Of a DNA stretch of 64,000 bases, positions 9,452 through 18,408 are shown one piece after another. The translations under genes were made by a program, and so were the position numbers. The stretch is from Streptomyces sp. BK340 (GTDB lineage: Bacteria; Actinomycetota; Actinomycetes; Streptomycetales; Streptomycetaceae): contig NZ_VISR01000022.1 in the NCBI RefSeq assembly GCF_007827595.1, forward strand, positions 122,804 to 186,803, written 5' to 3'. Every line of letters begins with the position of its first letter. Within the stretch, counting starts at the first letter, position 1. Under the pieces are notes generated by a model, which did no database searches, was not told where the DNA came from, and saw nothing but the letters and a program-made list of their open reading frames with translations.

Positions 9452-12400
9452 ATGCGATTCAGTCCCACGTCCCTGCTGCTGGCCGCGGTGCTCGCGACCG
9501 GCGGTGCCACCCCCGCCCTCGCGGCGACCGCAGCTCCCCCCGCTCTCGTCAAGGACCCGACCCCCTACGTGGATCCGCTGATCGGCACCAGGAACGGCGG
9601 GAACGTCTTCCCGGGCGCCGTCGTACCGTTCGGCATGTTCTCCTTCAGCCCGGAGAACACCAGAGGCGACGCCGTCCGCACCGCCGCTCCCGGCGGCTAC
9701 CAGTACGACGCCACCCGCATCCGCGGCTTCGGCCTGACACACATGTCCGGCACCGGCTGCGCGGGCGGCAGCGGTGACATCCCGCTCTTCCCGTACGCGG
9801 GCGACGTCACGTCCTCCCCGGCGAGCGACACCAAGGACGCCGTCTACGCGTCGGACTTCCGCCACGCCGACGAGACCGCCGAGCCCGGCCACTACAAGGT
9901 GGGCCTCGCCTCCGGCGTCACCGCCGACCTCACCGCGACCACCCGTACCGGCTCGGCCCGCTTCACCTACCCGGCGGACAAGCCCGCCTCGCTGCTCGTG
10001 CGCACCGCCAACTCCGAGGTGGGCTCGGCCGACTCGACGGTCACCGTCGACCCGGCTACCCGCACCGTCTCCGGCTCCGTCACCTCCGGGAACTTCTGCG
10101 GCTACCTCGACCCCGAGGGCCGGCGCTCCTACTACACGCTGTACTTCACCGCCCGGTTCGACCGGGCCTTCACGGCCACCGGCACCTGGCAGGACGACAG
10201 GCTGAGCCCCGGCTCCCGGCAGGCCTCGGGCGGCACGGGCGGCTTCTCGCACGGGGGCCGGCCGGTCGCGGGCATGGGCGCCGGAGCGTATGTGCAGTTC
10301 GCGCAGGGCACCGGCCCGGTGAACGTCAAGGTCGGCATCTCCTACGTCAGCCAGGCGGGCGCCGAGGCGAACCTCGCCGCGGAGAACCCGGCGGGCCGCT
10401 CCTTCGACGCCGTCGCGGACGCGGCGCGCCGGGCCTGGCGCGACCGGCTGGACGCGGTCCGGGTCGGCGGCGGGACCGACGCCGAACGCACCACCTTCTA
10501 CACGGCGCTGTACCACTCCCTGCTGCATCCGAACGTCATCAGCGACGCCGACCGCAGATACCGTGGTGCGGACGGCCGGCCGCACACCGTCGACCGTCGC
10601 CGTCACGCGCAGTACGGCACCTTCTCCGGCTGGGACGTCTACCGCGACCAGGTGCAGCTGCTCACCCTCCTCGACCCGCGCACCGGGTCCGACATCGCCC
10701 AGTCGCTGTACGAACTCGCCGGCCAGAACGGCGGGGTCTGGGACCGCTGGCTGCACGGCGCGAGCGGCACCCACGTCATGAACGGCGACCCGTCGCCCAC
10801 CGCGCTGGCCGGCATCCACGCCTTCGGCGGCACCGGATTCGACCTGAGGGGCGCCCTGGACTCACTGGTCCGGGCGGCGACCGTACCCACGCAGCAGGAC
10901 CTGTCCGCGGCCGGCAAGCCGGTGCTTTCGGTGGGCCAGCGCCCGTCGCTCGACAAGTACCTCAAGCTGCACTACATGCCCAGTGTCTCCAACGCCTGGG
11001 GCGGCGCCGCCGAGACCCTGGAGATGTCCACCGCGGACTTCTCCCTCGCCCAGCTCGCCACGGCGGCCGGGGAGAAGGACACCGCGGCGGCCTTCGCCCG
11101 CCGTGCCCAGTGGTGGCAGAACAACTTCGACATCGCGGCGGACAAGAGCGGTGGCTACATCGCCAACCGCAAGGCCGACGGCAGCTGGGTCACCGGTTTC
11201 ACCCCCGGCACCGGCAACGGTTTCGTGGAGGGCACGGCCGCCCAGTACACCTGGATGGTCCAGCACGACCCGGCGGGCCTGTTCGCGGCGATGGGCGGCA
11301 CGGACAAGGCGCTGGCCCGGCTCGACGACTTCTTCCACACGAGCGACGGCGGCTGGGCCTTCACCGGCCAGGGCGGCACCAAGTCCGAGCTGGACAACGA
11401 GCCGTCCGTCAACGTGCCCTACCTGTACGACTACGCGGGCGCCCCCTACAAGGCGCAGGAGACCGTCCGCGCGGCCATGCGGCAGCTCTGGTCGACCGAG
11501 CCCGGCGGCATCCCCGGCAACGACGACCTCGGCGCGATGTCGTCCTGGTACGTCTTCTCCGCGCTCGGCATGTACCCGCAGGTGCCCTCCCGGGCCGAAC
11601 TCGTCCTCGCCTCACCGCTGTTCGAGCGCATCGAGATCGACCGCCCGCAGGGCAACGACATCTCCGTGCACGCGTCCGGGGCGGCGGCGGACGCGCCGTA
11701 CATCCGGTCCCTGAAGGTCGACGGGCGGGCCGGTGACCGGCCCTGGCTTCCCGCCTCCTTCGTGCGCGACGGCGGCCGCCTCGACTACACCCTCTCCACC
11801 ACCCCGGACCGCACCTGGGGCGCGGCCTCCCCGCCGCCGTCCTTCCGGGAGGGCGAGCAGCCGTACCAGATCGGCGTCGGCCCCACCGCCGCCACGGTCG
11901 CACCCGGGGACCGCACGAAGATCGGCATCCGCGCCCTCGCACTCGGCGGCGGCACCGGCCCGCAGGTCCGCTTCCGGGTCGAAACCCCCTCCGGTGTCAC
12001 CGCCACGCCCGCCGAGGGCACGGTCACCGACGGCTCCCAGGAGATCACCCTGGCCGCGGCCGAGGACGCCCCCCAGGGCTTCTACGCCGTCGACGTGAAG
12101 GTCACCTCCGGCGACACCTCCTACGAGCAGCCGGTCTCCCTCACCGTGGCCGCACCGGGCACCCTGCTCGCCGCCTACAACAACACCGGCGTCTCCGACG
12201 ACGAGGGCGAGCACGACGAGGGCGACTACGACGGCGGCGGCTGGAGCTACTCCCGCCAGGCCCTCGCCGCGGCCGGCCTCACCCCGGGCGGGCAGGGCAC
12301 GGTCGGCGGCCTGGCCTTCACCTGGCCGAACTCGCCCGCTGGCCGCCCGGACAACGCCTCGGCCACCGGCCAGACCATCGAACTCGGCAAGCCCGCGACC

Positions 12401-12718
12401 CGGTTGTCGTTCATCGGCAGCGCGGTCAACGGCAACCAGCAGACCAAGGCGACCGTGACCTACACCGACGGCACCACCGACACCGTCGACCTCTCCTTCA
12501 CCGACTGGACCGTCGGCGGCGGAGGCGGCACCGTCCAGTACGGCAACGAGGTCGTCGCCAGGACCGCGTACCGCAACGTCGCGGGCGCCGACAAGGACCC
12601 GGTGGCGACGTACGTCTTCGCCACCAAGCCGTTCGCGGCGCCGGCCGGCCGGACCGTCAGGAGCGTCCGGCTGCCGGAGAACACGGACCTGCACGTGTTC
12701 ACCCTCGCCACCGGCTGA
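9452..12718 (+). CDS. Secreted GH92 family alpha-mannosidase (GH92-1)
   Basis: An exo-acting, calcium-dependent alpha-mannosidase family; most GH92 enzymes trim alpha-1,2- or other mannose linkages from N-glycan-like or fungal mannans. The start is ATG 9452, with GGAGGA 11 nt upstream and followed by a signal peptide (LLLAAVLATGGATPALA, cleavage near residue 24). The product has 1088 residues. GH92 N-domain begins at DPLIGTRNGGNVFPGAVVPF. The catalytic domain carries the hallmark GNDDLGAMSSWYVFSALGMYP, with the Asp pair expected to act as base. After ~residue 790 come a NEW3-like beta-sandwich and a C-terminal NPCBM-like module. It is preceded by two LacI-type operators and convergent with a second GH92 gene. 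Substrate linkage cannot be assigned from sequence alone. Confidence 0.93.
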   Translation: MRFSPTSLLLAAVLATGGATPALAATAAPPALVKDPTPYVDPLIGTRNGGNVFPGAVVPFGMFSFSPENTRGDAVRTAAPGGYQYDATRIRGFGLTHMSGTGCAGGSGDIPLFPYAGDVTSSPASDTKDAVYASDFRHADETAEPGHYKVGLASGVTADLTATTRTGSARFTYPADKPASLLVRTANSEVGSADSTVTVDPATRTVSGSVTSGNFCGYLDPEGRRSYYTLYFTARFDRAFTATGTWQDDRLSPGSRQASGGTGGFSHGGRPVAGMGAGAYVQFAQGTGPVNVKVGISYVSQAGAEANLAAENPAGRSFDAVADAARRAWRDRLDAVRVGGGTDAERTTFYTALYHSLLHPNVISDADRRYRGADGRPHTVDRRRHAQYGTFSGWDVYRDQVQLLTLLDPRTGSDIAQSLYELAGQNGGVWDRWLHGASGTHVMNGDPSPTALAGIHAFGGTGFDLRGALDSLVRAATVPTQQDLSAAGKPVLSVGQRPSLDKYLKLHYMPSVSNAWGGAAETLEMSTADFSLAQLATAAGEKDTAAAFARRAQWWQNNFDIAADKSGGYIANRKADGSWVTGFTPGTGNGFVEGTAAQYTWMVQHDPAGLFAAMGGTDKALARLDDFFHTSDGGWAFTGQGGTKSELDNEPSVNVPYLYDYAGAPYKAQETVRAAMRQLWSTEPGGIPGNDDLGAMSSWYVFSALGMYPQVPSRAELVLASPLFERIEIDRPQGNDISVHASGAAADAPYIRSLKVDGRAGDRPWLPASFVRDGGRLDYTLSTTPDRTWGAASPPPSFREGEQPYQIGVGPTAATVAPGDRTKIGIRALALGGGTGPQVRFRVETPSGVTATPAEGTVTDGSQEITLAAAEDAPQGFYAVDVKVTSGDTSYEQPVSLTVAAPGTLLAAYNNTGVSDDEGEHDEGDYDGGGWSYSRQALAAAGLTPGGQGTVGGLAFTWPNSPAGRPDNASATGQTIELGKPATRLSFIGSAVNGNQQTKATVTYTDGTTDTVDLSFTDWTVGGGGGTVQYGNEVVARTAYRNVAGADKDPVATYVFATKPFAAPAGRTVRSVRLPENTDLHVFTLATG

Positions 12719-12732
12719 GCGCACACACGACA

Positions 12733-12764
12733 GAGGGGGCGGACCCGAGCGGGCCCGCCCCCTT
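12733..12764. terminator. Bidirectional terminator between the two GH92 genes
   Basis: AGGGGGCGGACCCG pairs with CGGGCCCGCCCCCTT in a stem of ~12 bp with one mismatch. It lies 15 nt from the GH92-1 stop and 14 nt from that of GH92-2, so it can serve both. Confidence 0.75.
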
Positions 12765-12777
12765 CGCCGTGCCGCGG

Positions 12778-15700
12778 TCAGGCCAGCAGCTCCACCTCCG
12801 CCAGCGTCGACTCGCCGTCGAGGACCAGGCGGTACTTCGCGTACGAGCCCGGTGCGGCGACGGTGAACGCCCGGGTCTGGCGGTCCCAGGTGAACGACTC
12901 GCCCGAGCGGTGGTCCAGGGTCTTCCAGGTCGTGCCGTCCGCGGACCCCTGCAGGGTCCAGCCGGTCGGTGCCTTGGTGTGGTCGGCCGACGAGGTCAGG
13001 GTGTACTGGACGGCCCGGGTGGCGGCGCCGACCGGCAGGTCCACCGAGGCGACCGTGGCGCTCGTCGCCGACGTGTCGTCGAACAGGGCGCCGTCACCCT
13101 TCAGCACGTCCGCGCGGGGCGTCGGCACCTTGTCGTCCTGGGTGACGGACACCGGTGCCGCGTTCTTGCCCGTGCCCCAGGTCGAGGGCCTGGACCCCAT
13201 GAAGAACTCCAGCACGCCGCCCTTGGCCAGCAGCGAATGGGGGAGCGAGGTAGACGTCCAGGGGCGGCCGTTGACCTTCAGACCCTGCACGTACACGTTC
13301 CGCGCGCTGTTGCGCGGTGCCTTGATCACCAGGTCCCGGCCGTTCTCCAGATGCACGGTCGCCTTCGTGAACAGCGGGGAGCCGATGGCGTACTCGCCGC
13401 TGCCCATGACCAGCGGGTAGAAGCCCAGCGAGGAGAACAGGTACCAGGCCGACTGCTCGCCGTTGTCCTCGTCGCCGTGGTAGCCCTGACCGATCTCGCT
13501 GCCGGTGTAGAGCCGGGACAGCGCTTCGCGGACGTTCGCCTGCGCCTTCCAGGGCTCGGCGGCCGCGTCGTACATGTAGATCACATGGTGCGCGACCTGG
13601 TTGGAGTGGCCGTACATGCCCATCCGGACGTCCCGGGCCTCGGTCATCTCGTGGATGACACCGCCGTAGGAGCCGACGAAGTCCGGCGAGGCGGTCTCCG
13701 GGGTGCCGAAGTAGTCGTCGAGCTTGTCCGCGAGGCCGGTGCGGCCGCCGTACAGGTTGGCCAGGCCCCGGCTGTCCTGCGGGGCGGTGAAGGCGTAGCC
13801 CCAGCCGTTCGTCTCCGTGTAGTCGTAGCCCCACACGCGCGGGTCGTACTTCGAGGAGTCCACGCGCCAGGCTCCCTTGGCGTCCCGGCCCTGGAAGAAG
13901 CCCGCCTTGGGGTCGAAGAGGTTCACGTAGTCCCGGGCGCGGTTGAGGAAGTACTGCGACTCCTCCTGGTAGCGCTTCTCGCCGGTCTTCTTGTAGAGGG
14001 CCTCGCCCATCTTCGCGATGCCGTAGTCGTTGACGTAGCCCTCCATCGCCCAGGACAGACCCTCGTGCGTGTCGGTGCTGGTGTACCCGAGGAACGGCGA
14101 GGTGCTCATGCCCTTGCGGCCCACGCCCGAGGACGGCGGGACGACCGTCGCGTTCTTGACCGCGGCGTCGTACGCCGCCTTCGCGTCGAAGTTCACGCCC
14201 TTGACGTACGCGTCGGCGAACGCCACGTCCGAGGAGGTGCCGGTCATCAGGTCGGCGTAACCGGGGGAGGACCAGCGCGAGGTCCAGCCGCCGTCCTTGT
14301 ACTGCTGCACGAACCCGTCGACCATCTCACCGGCCTGAGAAGGCGTCAGGAAGGAGTACGCCGGCCAGGTGGTCCGGTAGGTGTCCCAGAAGCCGTTGTT
14401 GACGTACACCTTGCCGTCGACGATCTTCGCGCCGGTGTGCGTCGGGGTGTCCGGACCCGGCATGGGGGAGAAGGGCGAGGCGTACTGGTCCTTGCCGCCG
14501 ACCTTCTCGAAGCCGGAGTTCGGGTACAGGTACAGCCGGTACATGCTGGAGTACAGCGTGGTCAGCTGGTCCGGGGTCGCGCCCTCCACCTCGACCTTGC
14601 CGAGCAGCCCGTCCCAGGCCCGCTGGGCCTGCTTCTTCACGGTGTCGAAGGTCGTGCCGTCGGGGATCTCCTGGCGCAGGTTGTCCTTCGCCTGGTCGAT
14701 GCTGATCAGCGAGGTGGCCAGGCGCAGGGTGACCGTGCGGTCGGCGCCCGCGTCGAAGCGCAGGTAGCCCTTGACCCCACTGGCGGAGCCGTCCGTCACC
14801 GGCTTGTCGAAGACGCCGTACACGAACAGCCGGGTGGCGCCCGTGGAGAGGCCCGACTTCACGTCCGAGTAGCCGGTGACGACCCCGTGTTCCTTGTCCA
14901 GGGTCAGGCCCGCCTGCTCGGTGACGTTGTCGAACAGCACGCTCGCGTCGTCGCCGGGGTACGTGAAGCGCAGCGCGGCCGCGTGGTCGGTCGGCGTTAT
15001 CTCGGCCTTCAGGCCGTTCTCGAACCTGACGCCGTAGTAGTACGGCCGCGCGGTCTCGTTCTCGTGCCGGAAGGCCAGCTCCCGCGTCTCACGGCCGGTG
15101 TCCGGGGTGCCGGGCACGGCGGACGGCATCAGCTGGAAGGTCTGCCGGTCGCCCATCCACGGGCTCGGTTCGTGGCTCGCGCTGAACGCCTGGATCGTCG
15201 GCAGGTTGTCGTCGTTGTTCGCACGTGCGTACTCGTACAGCCAGCTCAGCGAGGACGCGTTGGTCACCGGCGTCCAGAAGTTGAAGCCGTGGGGGAGGGC
15301 CGTGGCCGGGAAGTCGTTGCCTCGCGAGAAGCTGCCGCTGGAGTTGGTGCCACGCGTGGTCAGCGCGTAGTCCGACAGATGCGCCTTCGGCTTCTCGGGA
15401 GCCACCGGCCTGAGGGCCACGTCGTCTATCCAGCCCCGGAACTTCGCCGGGCCGCCCGGGGAGTCGTAGCCCACCAGGATCCGGTCGACGGTCTTGCCGG
15501 CCGCGACCGGACCGATCCGCGAGAGCACGTCGTTCCACTGGTTGACGTACAGCGCCTTCGCCGTGCCCTGTCCGCGCGGCGACAGCGGGAAGCCGTGCTG
15601 GTCCAGCGCGCCCAGGTCGCTCAGATAGGTGCCGTCGGTGAAGGCCAGGTCCACGGAGACGTTGGTGGCGTCGTAGTCGCGGTCGCCGTCGGCCATCGAC

Positions 15701-16593
15701 GGGAAGATGCGGTACGACAGCTGTGTGTCGGCCGCGACCTTCACGTTCACGTCGAAGACCTTGTTGTACGAGTACGCCCGGCCGGCCGCCGTGTGCCGCC
15801 CGGCGTAGCGCAGGGCCCGCTTGCCGGTGAAGCCGGCCCGGGCCTTGGCCGTCGGCGAGCCGCTGGGGCCCTTGTCGACCAGCGACAGCATGTCCTGCGG
15901 CACCGGGCCGCCCCCGCCGCCGGTCGAGAACTGCACGTCGGCGAGCTGCAGGATGTCCGAGGCGCCGTTGTTCTCCGTCACGTCCAGCCGGAAGAACTGG
16001 TACTCGGCCGGCTCGGCCAGCTCGTACGACTTCGTCTGGAAGCGCTCCGAGAAGGACTCGCCGGAGCGGGTGTCGACGGTCTTCCAGTCCTTGCCGTCCG
16101 TCGAGCCGCTGAGCGTCCAGTCCTTCGGGTCGCGCTCGTCGAAGTCGTTGGCGGAGGTGAGCGCGTACGTCACCAGCTTGATGGGCTTGTCCAGGTCGAA
16201 CTCGACCCAGCCGGTGGGCTGGAAGGTCAGCCACTTGGTGCCGGGCTCGCCGTCGACGAGGTTCTCCTTCACCTCGCCCGCGCCGTCGTTCTCGCCGCTG
16301 GCCCGGACCTCGGTCACATGGTCGGTGACATTGCCCGGAATGCCCGTGCTGTAGCCGCCGTCCACGCCCGCGGAGCGCTTGCTTCCGTCCGGTGCCGTGT
16401 CGACGGTGTTCAGCCAGTCCGGCGCCGGGTCACCGGCCTCGAACGAGGATGCGAACTCCTGGTCGGCGGCCGCGGCCCCGGCCGGCCGGGCGACCGCGGC
16501 GCCCTGCGCGCCGACGGCCATGACAAAGGCGGCCGTGAGGACGACCGCCGGACCGTATCTGTGCCGAGTTCTCCGCTGCCTCTTGCGCTGCAT
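12778..16593 (-). CDS. Secreted GH92 family glycosidase with two F5/8 type C carbohydrate-binding domains (GH92-2)
   Basis: A 1271-residue secreted enzyme. A basic n-region (MQRKRQRRTRHRYG) and hydrophobic stretch form the signal peptide, cleaved near residue 40-45. An N-terminal discoidin/CBM32-like domain (~85-225, VEFDLDKPIKLVTYALTSAND, DWTLSGSTDGKDW) is followed by a linker, a beta-sandwich (~235-400) and the GH92 catalytic region (~415-1130). The signature is YHGDEDNGEQSAWYLFSSLGFYP; Glu-Asp-Asn replaces the Asn-Asp-Asp of GH92-1, so linkage preference probably differs. A second discoidin domain (~1150-1271, GWTLQGSADGTTW) ends the chain. Flanking binding domains suggest attachment to polymeric glycan. 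It shares the GACAACGTTGTC operator with GH92-1, 30 nt before its start, and is divergent from ngcE. Confidence 0.92.
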   Translation of the reverse strand: MQRKRQRRTRHRYGPAVVLTAAFVMAVGAQGAAVARPAGAAAADQEFASSFEAGDPAPDWLNTVDTAPDGSKRSAGVDGGYSTGIPGNVTDHVTEVRASGENDGAGEVKENLVDGEPGTKWLTFQPTGWVEFDLDKPIKLVTYALTSANDFDERDPKDWTLSGSTDGKDWKTVDTRSGESFSERFQTKSYELAEPAEYQFFRLDVTENNGASDILQLADVQFSTGGGGGPVPQDMLSLVDKGPSGSPTAKARAGFTGKRALRYAGRHTAAGRAYSYNKVFDVNVKVAADTQLSYRIFPSMADGDRDYDATNVSVDLAFTDGTYLSDLGALDQHGFPLSPRGQGTAKALYVNQWNDVLSRIGPVAAGKTVDRILVGYDSPGGPAKFRGWIDDVALRPVAPEKPKAHLSDYALTTRGTNSSGSFSRGNDFPATALPHGFNFWTPVTNASSLSWLYEYARANNDDNLPTIQAFSASHEPSPWMGDRQTFQLMPSAVPGTPDTGRETRELAFRHENETARPYYYGVRFENGLKAEITPTDHAAALRFTYPGDDASVLFDNVTEQAGLTLDKEHGVVTGYSDVKSGLSTGATRLFVYGVFDKPVTDGSASGVKGYLRFDAGADRTVTLRLATSLISIDQAKDNLRQEIPDGTTFDTVKKQAQRAWDGLLGKVEVEGATPDQLTTLYSSMYRLYLYPNSGFEKVGGKDQYASPFSPMPGPDTPTHTGAKIVDGKVYVNNGFWDTYRTTWPAYSFLTPSQAGEMVDGFVQQYKDGGWTSRWSSPGYADLMTGTSSDVAFADAYVKGVNFDAKAAYDAAVKNATVVPPSSGVGRKGMSTSPFLGYTSTDTHEGLSWAMEGYVNDYGIAKMGEALYKKTGEKRYQEESQYFLNRARDYVNLFDPKAGFFQGRDAKGAWRVDSSKYDPRVWGYDYTETNGWGYAFTAPQDSRGLANLYGGRTGLADKLDDYFGTPETASPDFVGSYGGVIHEMTEARDVRMGMYGHSNQVAHHVIYMYDAAAEPWKAQANVREALSRLYTGSEIGQGYHGDEDNGEQSAWYLFSSLGFYPLVMGSGEYAIGSPLFTKATVHLENGRDLVIKAPRNSARNVYVQGLKVNGRPWTSTSLPHSLLAKGGVLEFFMGSRPSTWGTGKNAAPVSVTQDDKVPTPRADVLKGDGALFDDTSATSATVASVDLPVGAATRAVQYTLTSSADHTKAPTGWTLQGSADGTTWKTLDHRSGESFTWDRQTRAFTVAAPGSYAKYRLVLDGESTLAEVELLA

Positions 16594-16622
16594 CTACGGA
16601 TTCCCCTCCTGCGCCCGCTCTG

Positions 16623-16634
16623 GACAACGTTGTC
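16623..16634. promoter_or_regulatory. LacI-type operator, copy 3
   Basis: GACAACGTTGTC, identical to copy 1 at 9245-9256, only 30 nt upstream of the GH92-2 start, where a bound repressor would block initiation. It is over 300 nt from ngcE. Confidence 0.6.
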
Positions 16635-16663
16635 AACTTCGATGCGCAGGAACCAGTAGGTGG

Positions 16664-16685
16664 TCAAGTGGCCCTTGATGTCAAG
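16664..16685. promoter_or_regulatory. TCAAG/CTTGA repeats between GH92-2 and ngcE
   Basis: TCAAG-TGGCC-CTTGA (16664-16678) followed by TG and another TCAAG (16681-16685). The half-site recurs in the GH92-1 and ROK promoters. The spacing varies (5, 3 and 2 nt), which weakens the case for one protein. Confidence 0.3.
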
Positions 16686-16825
16686 GGTGTTGGGTGTGGC
16701 ATTCAGGGGCCTATGTCGCCAATTTTTCCGCCGCGTCGCCCACAGGTCGCTCATATTTCCGAGAGGTCTCAACTCGGAAAAGACCCATCGCCAACCTTGC
16801 ATTCGATCTTGCTCCGCTGGCGGGA

Positions 16826-16841
16826 AGTGGACTATACCTGT
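16826..16841. promoter_or_regulatory. Candidate DasR site (dre) upstream of ngcE
   Basis: AGTGGACTATACCTGT resembles the dre consensus AGTGGTCTAGACCACT, keeping TGG-N-CTA-N-ACC. It lies ~94-109 nt before the ngcE start. DasR is the GntR-family GlcNAc-responsive regulator of Streptomyces. The match is imperfect and TATACC could equally be a -10 element. Confidence 0.4.
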
Positions 16842-16934
16842 CGGCGTTTCCCGCATGACCCTGCACTACCCGACAGCGGTGCCGGGGAGGATCCGGTTCA
16901 CCGCCTGAGTCCTGGAGAAGGCGAGGACTTGAGC

Positions 16935-18380
16935 ATGGGATCCACTGCGCACCACGGTGGCGAGGGCGTCGGCCGCCGCGATCTGATCAAGCGTTCGGCC
17001 GCGCTCGGTCTGGTGGCCGCCCCTGGTATGGGTCTGCTGTCCGCCTGCGCGAGCAGCGGCGGCGACGGCCAGGACAAGGCGAAGGCCGGCAAGAAGACCG
17101 CGAAGAACCCGCTCGGCGTCAACGAGACGGCGAAGATGGAATTCGTCCTGTTCGACGGCGGCTTCGGCAAGGAGTACGCCCAGGACGCCGTGAAGATCTA
17201 CCAGAAGGACTTCCCCAAGGCGACGGTGAAGTTCTCCGCCACCCAGAAGATCCAGTCCACCCTGCAGCCCCGCTTCAACCAGGGCAACCCGCCGGACCTC
17301 ATCGACAACTCCGGCGCCGAGCAGATGGACATGGGCGTCCTCGTCGGCAAGAACCAGCTCGCCGACCTCACCCCGCTGCTCGACGCGCCGTCGTACGACG
17401 ACCCGGCCAAGAAGGTCCGCGACACGCTGCGCCCCGGCATCGTGGAGATGGGCCAGTTCGACGGCAAGCCGGTCTGGATCCTGTACTACGCCTACACCGT
17501 CTACGGCGTCTGGTACTCGCAGAAGGCCCTCGACTCCCTGGACGCGACGTACCCCGAGACCTGGGACGACATGCTCGCGGTCTGCGCCAAGGCCAAGAAG
17601 AAGGGCATGGCGGGCTGGACGTACGCGGGCAAGTACCCGTACTACATCCCCTTCTCGCTGTACCCGATGATCGGCAAGGTCGGCGGCCGCGAGGTGCTCG
17701 ACGCGATCGACAACCTGGAGCCGAACGCCTGGAAGCACCCGGCGGTCAAGGCCTGTTTCGAGGCCTACTACGAGCTCTACAAGAAGGGCTACATCCTCAA
17801 GGGCACCCCGGGCCTGGACCACATCCAGTCACAGACCGCCTGGGCCAAGGGCAAGGCGCTGTTCATCCCGAACGGCTCCTGGGTGGAGAACGAGTCGGCC
17901 AACGTCATCCCGGCCGACTTCAACCTCGCGGTCTCCGCGCCCACCGGCATCGACAGTTCGGACAAGATGCCGTTCGGCACCATCTGGGCCTCCGGCGGTG
18001 AGCCCTTCGTGGTGCCCGCCAAGGCGGCCAACGCCGAGGGCGGCATGGAGCAGCTGCGCATCATGCTCTCCGAGGCGTCCTCGAAGAACTTCACCGCCAA
18101 GGTGAAGTCGCTGACCGCGTACAACGGCGGCACCAGCGGCATCAGCCTCACCCCGGGTCTGAAGTCGGGTGTGGCGGCGCTGGACAAGGCCGGATCCAAC
18201 GTGGTGAACCCGCGGCTGCAGGACTGGTACGTGCAGCTGCAGAAGGAGAAGATCGGTGTGGCCGGTCTCGGCGAGATGATGGCCGGCCGGCTCACCCCGG
18301 CGGAGGCCATCAAGAAGATCCAGGGCTTTGCCGACGAGGCGGCCAAGGACAGCTCCATCAAGCACTACAAGCACCAGTAA
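16935..18380 (+). CDS. ngcE: Sugar ABC transporter substrate-binding lipoprotein (NgcE-like)
   Basis: Extracellular lipid-anchored receptor of a CUT1-type sugar importer, 481 residues. The signal carries a twin-arginine motif (GRRDLIKR, Arg14-Arg15) and a lipobox LSAC with Cys38, so export is probably by Tat. The mature part is a family-1 binding protein (FDGGFGKEYAQDAVKIYQKDFPKATVKF). ATG 16935 is chosen with AAGGCGAGG upstream; TTG 16929 in frame is an alternative. It leads an operon with two permeases but no ATPase, as is usual for Streptomyces CUT1 systems that share MsiK. Position beside a ROK gene and xylFGH matches NgcE (SCO6005 type), which binds GlcNAc or chito-oligosaccharides in studied species. 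The GH92 neighbours here leave mannose-containing ligands open. Confidence 0.88.
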   Translation: MGSTAHHGGEGVGRRDLIKRSAALGLVAAPGMGLLSACASSGGDGQDKAKAGKKTAKNPLGVNETAKMEFVLFDGGFGKEYAQDAVKIYQKDFPKATVKFSATQKIQSTLQPRFNQGNPPDLIDNSGAEQMDMGVLVGKNQLADLTPLLDAPSYDDPAKKVRDTLRPGIVEMGQFDGKPVWILYYAYTVYGVWYSQKALDSLDATYPETWDDMLAVCAKAKKKGMAGWTYAGKYPYYIPFSLYPMIGKVGGREVLDAIDNLEPNAWKHPAVKACFEAYYELYKKGYILKGTPGLDHIQSQTAWAKGKALFIPNGSWVENESANVIPADFNLAVSAPTGIDSSDKMPFGTIWASGGEPFVVPAKAANAEGGMEQLRIMLSEASSKNFTAKVKSLTAYNGGTSGISLTPGLKSGVAALDKAGSNVVNPRLQDWYVQLQKEKIGVAGLGEMMAGRLTPAEAIKKIQGFADEAAKDSSIKHYKHQ

Positions 18381-18408
18381 CCAGCACCTTTACCGCACCG
18401 GAGTGGCG

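Noticed and set aside
12769..16659. Plus-strand open frame of ~1296 codons opposite GH92-2
   Set aside because: Antisense shadow of the GH92 gene; the minus-strand protein has a signal peptide and known domains.
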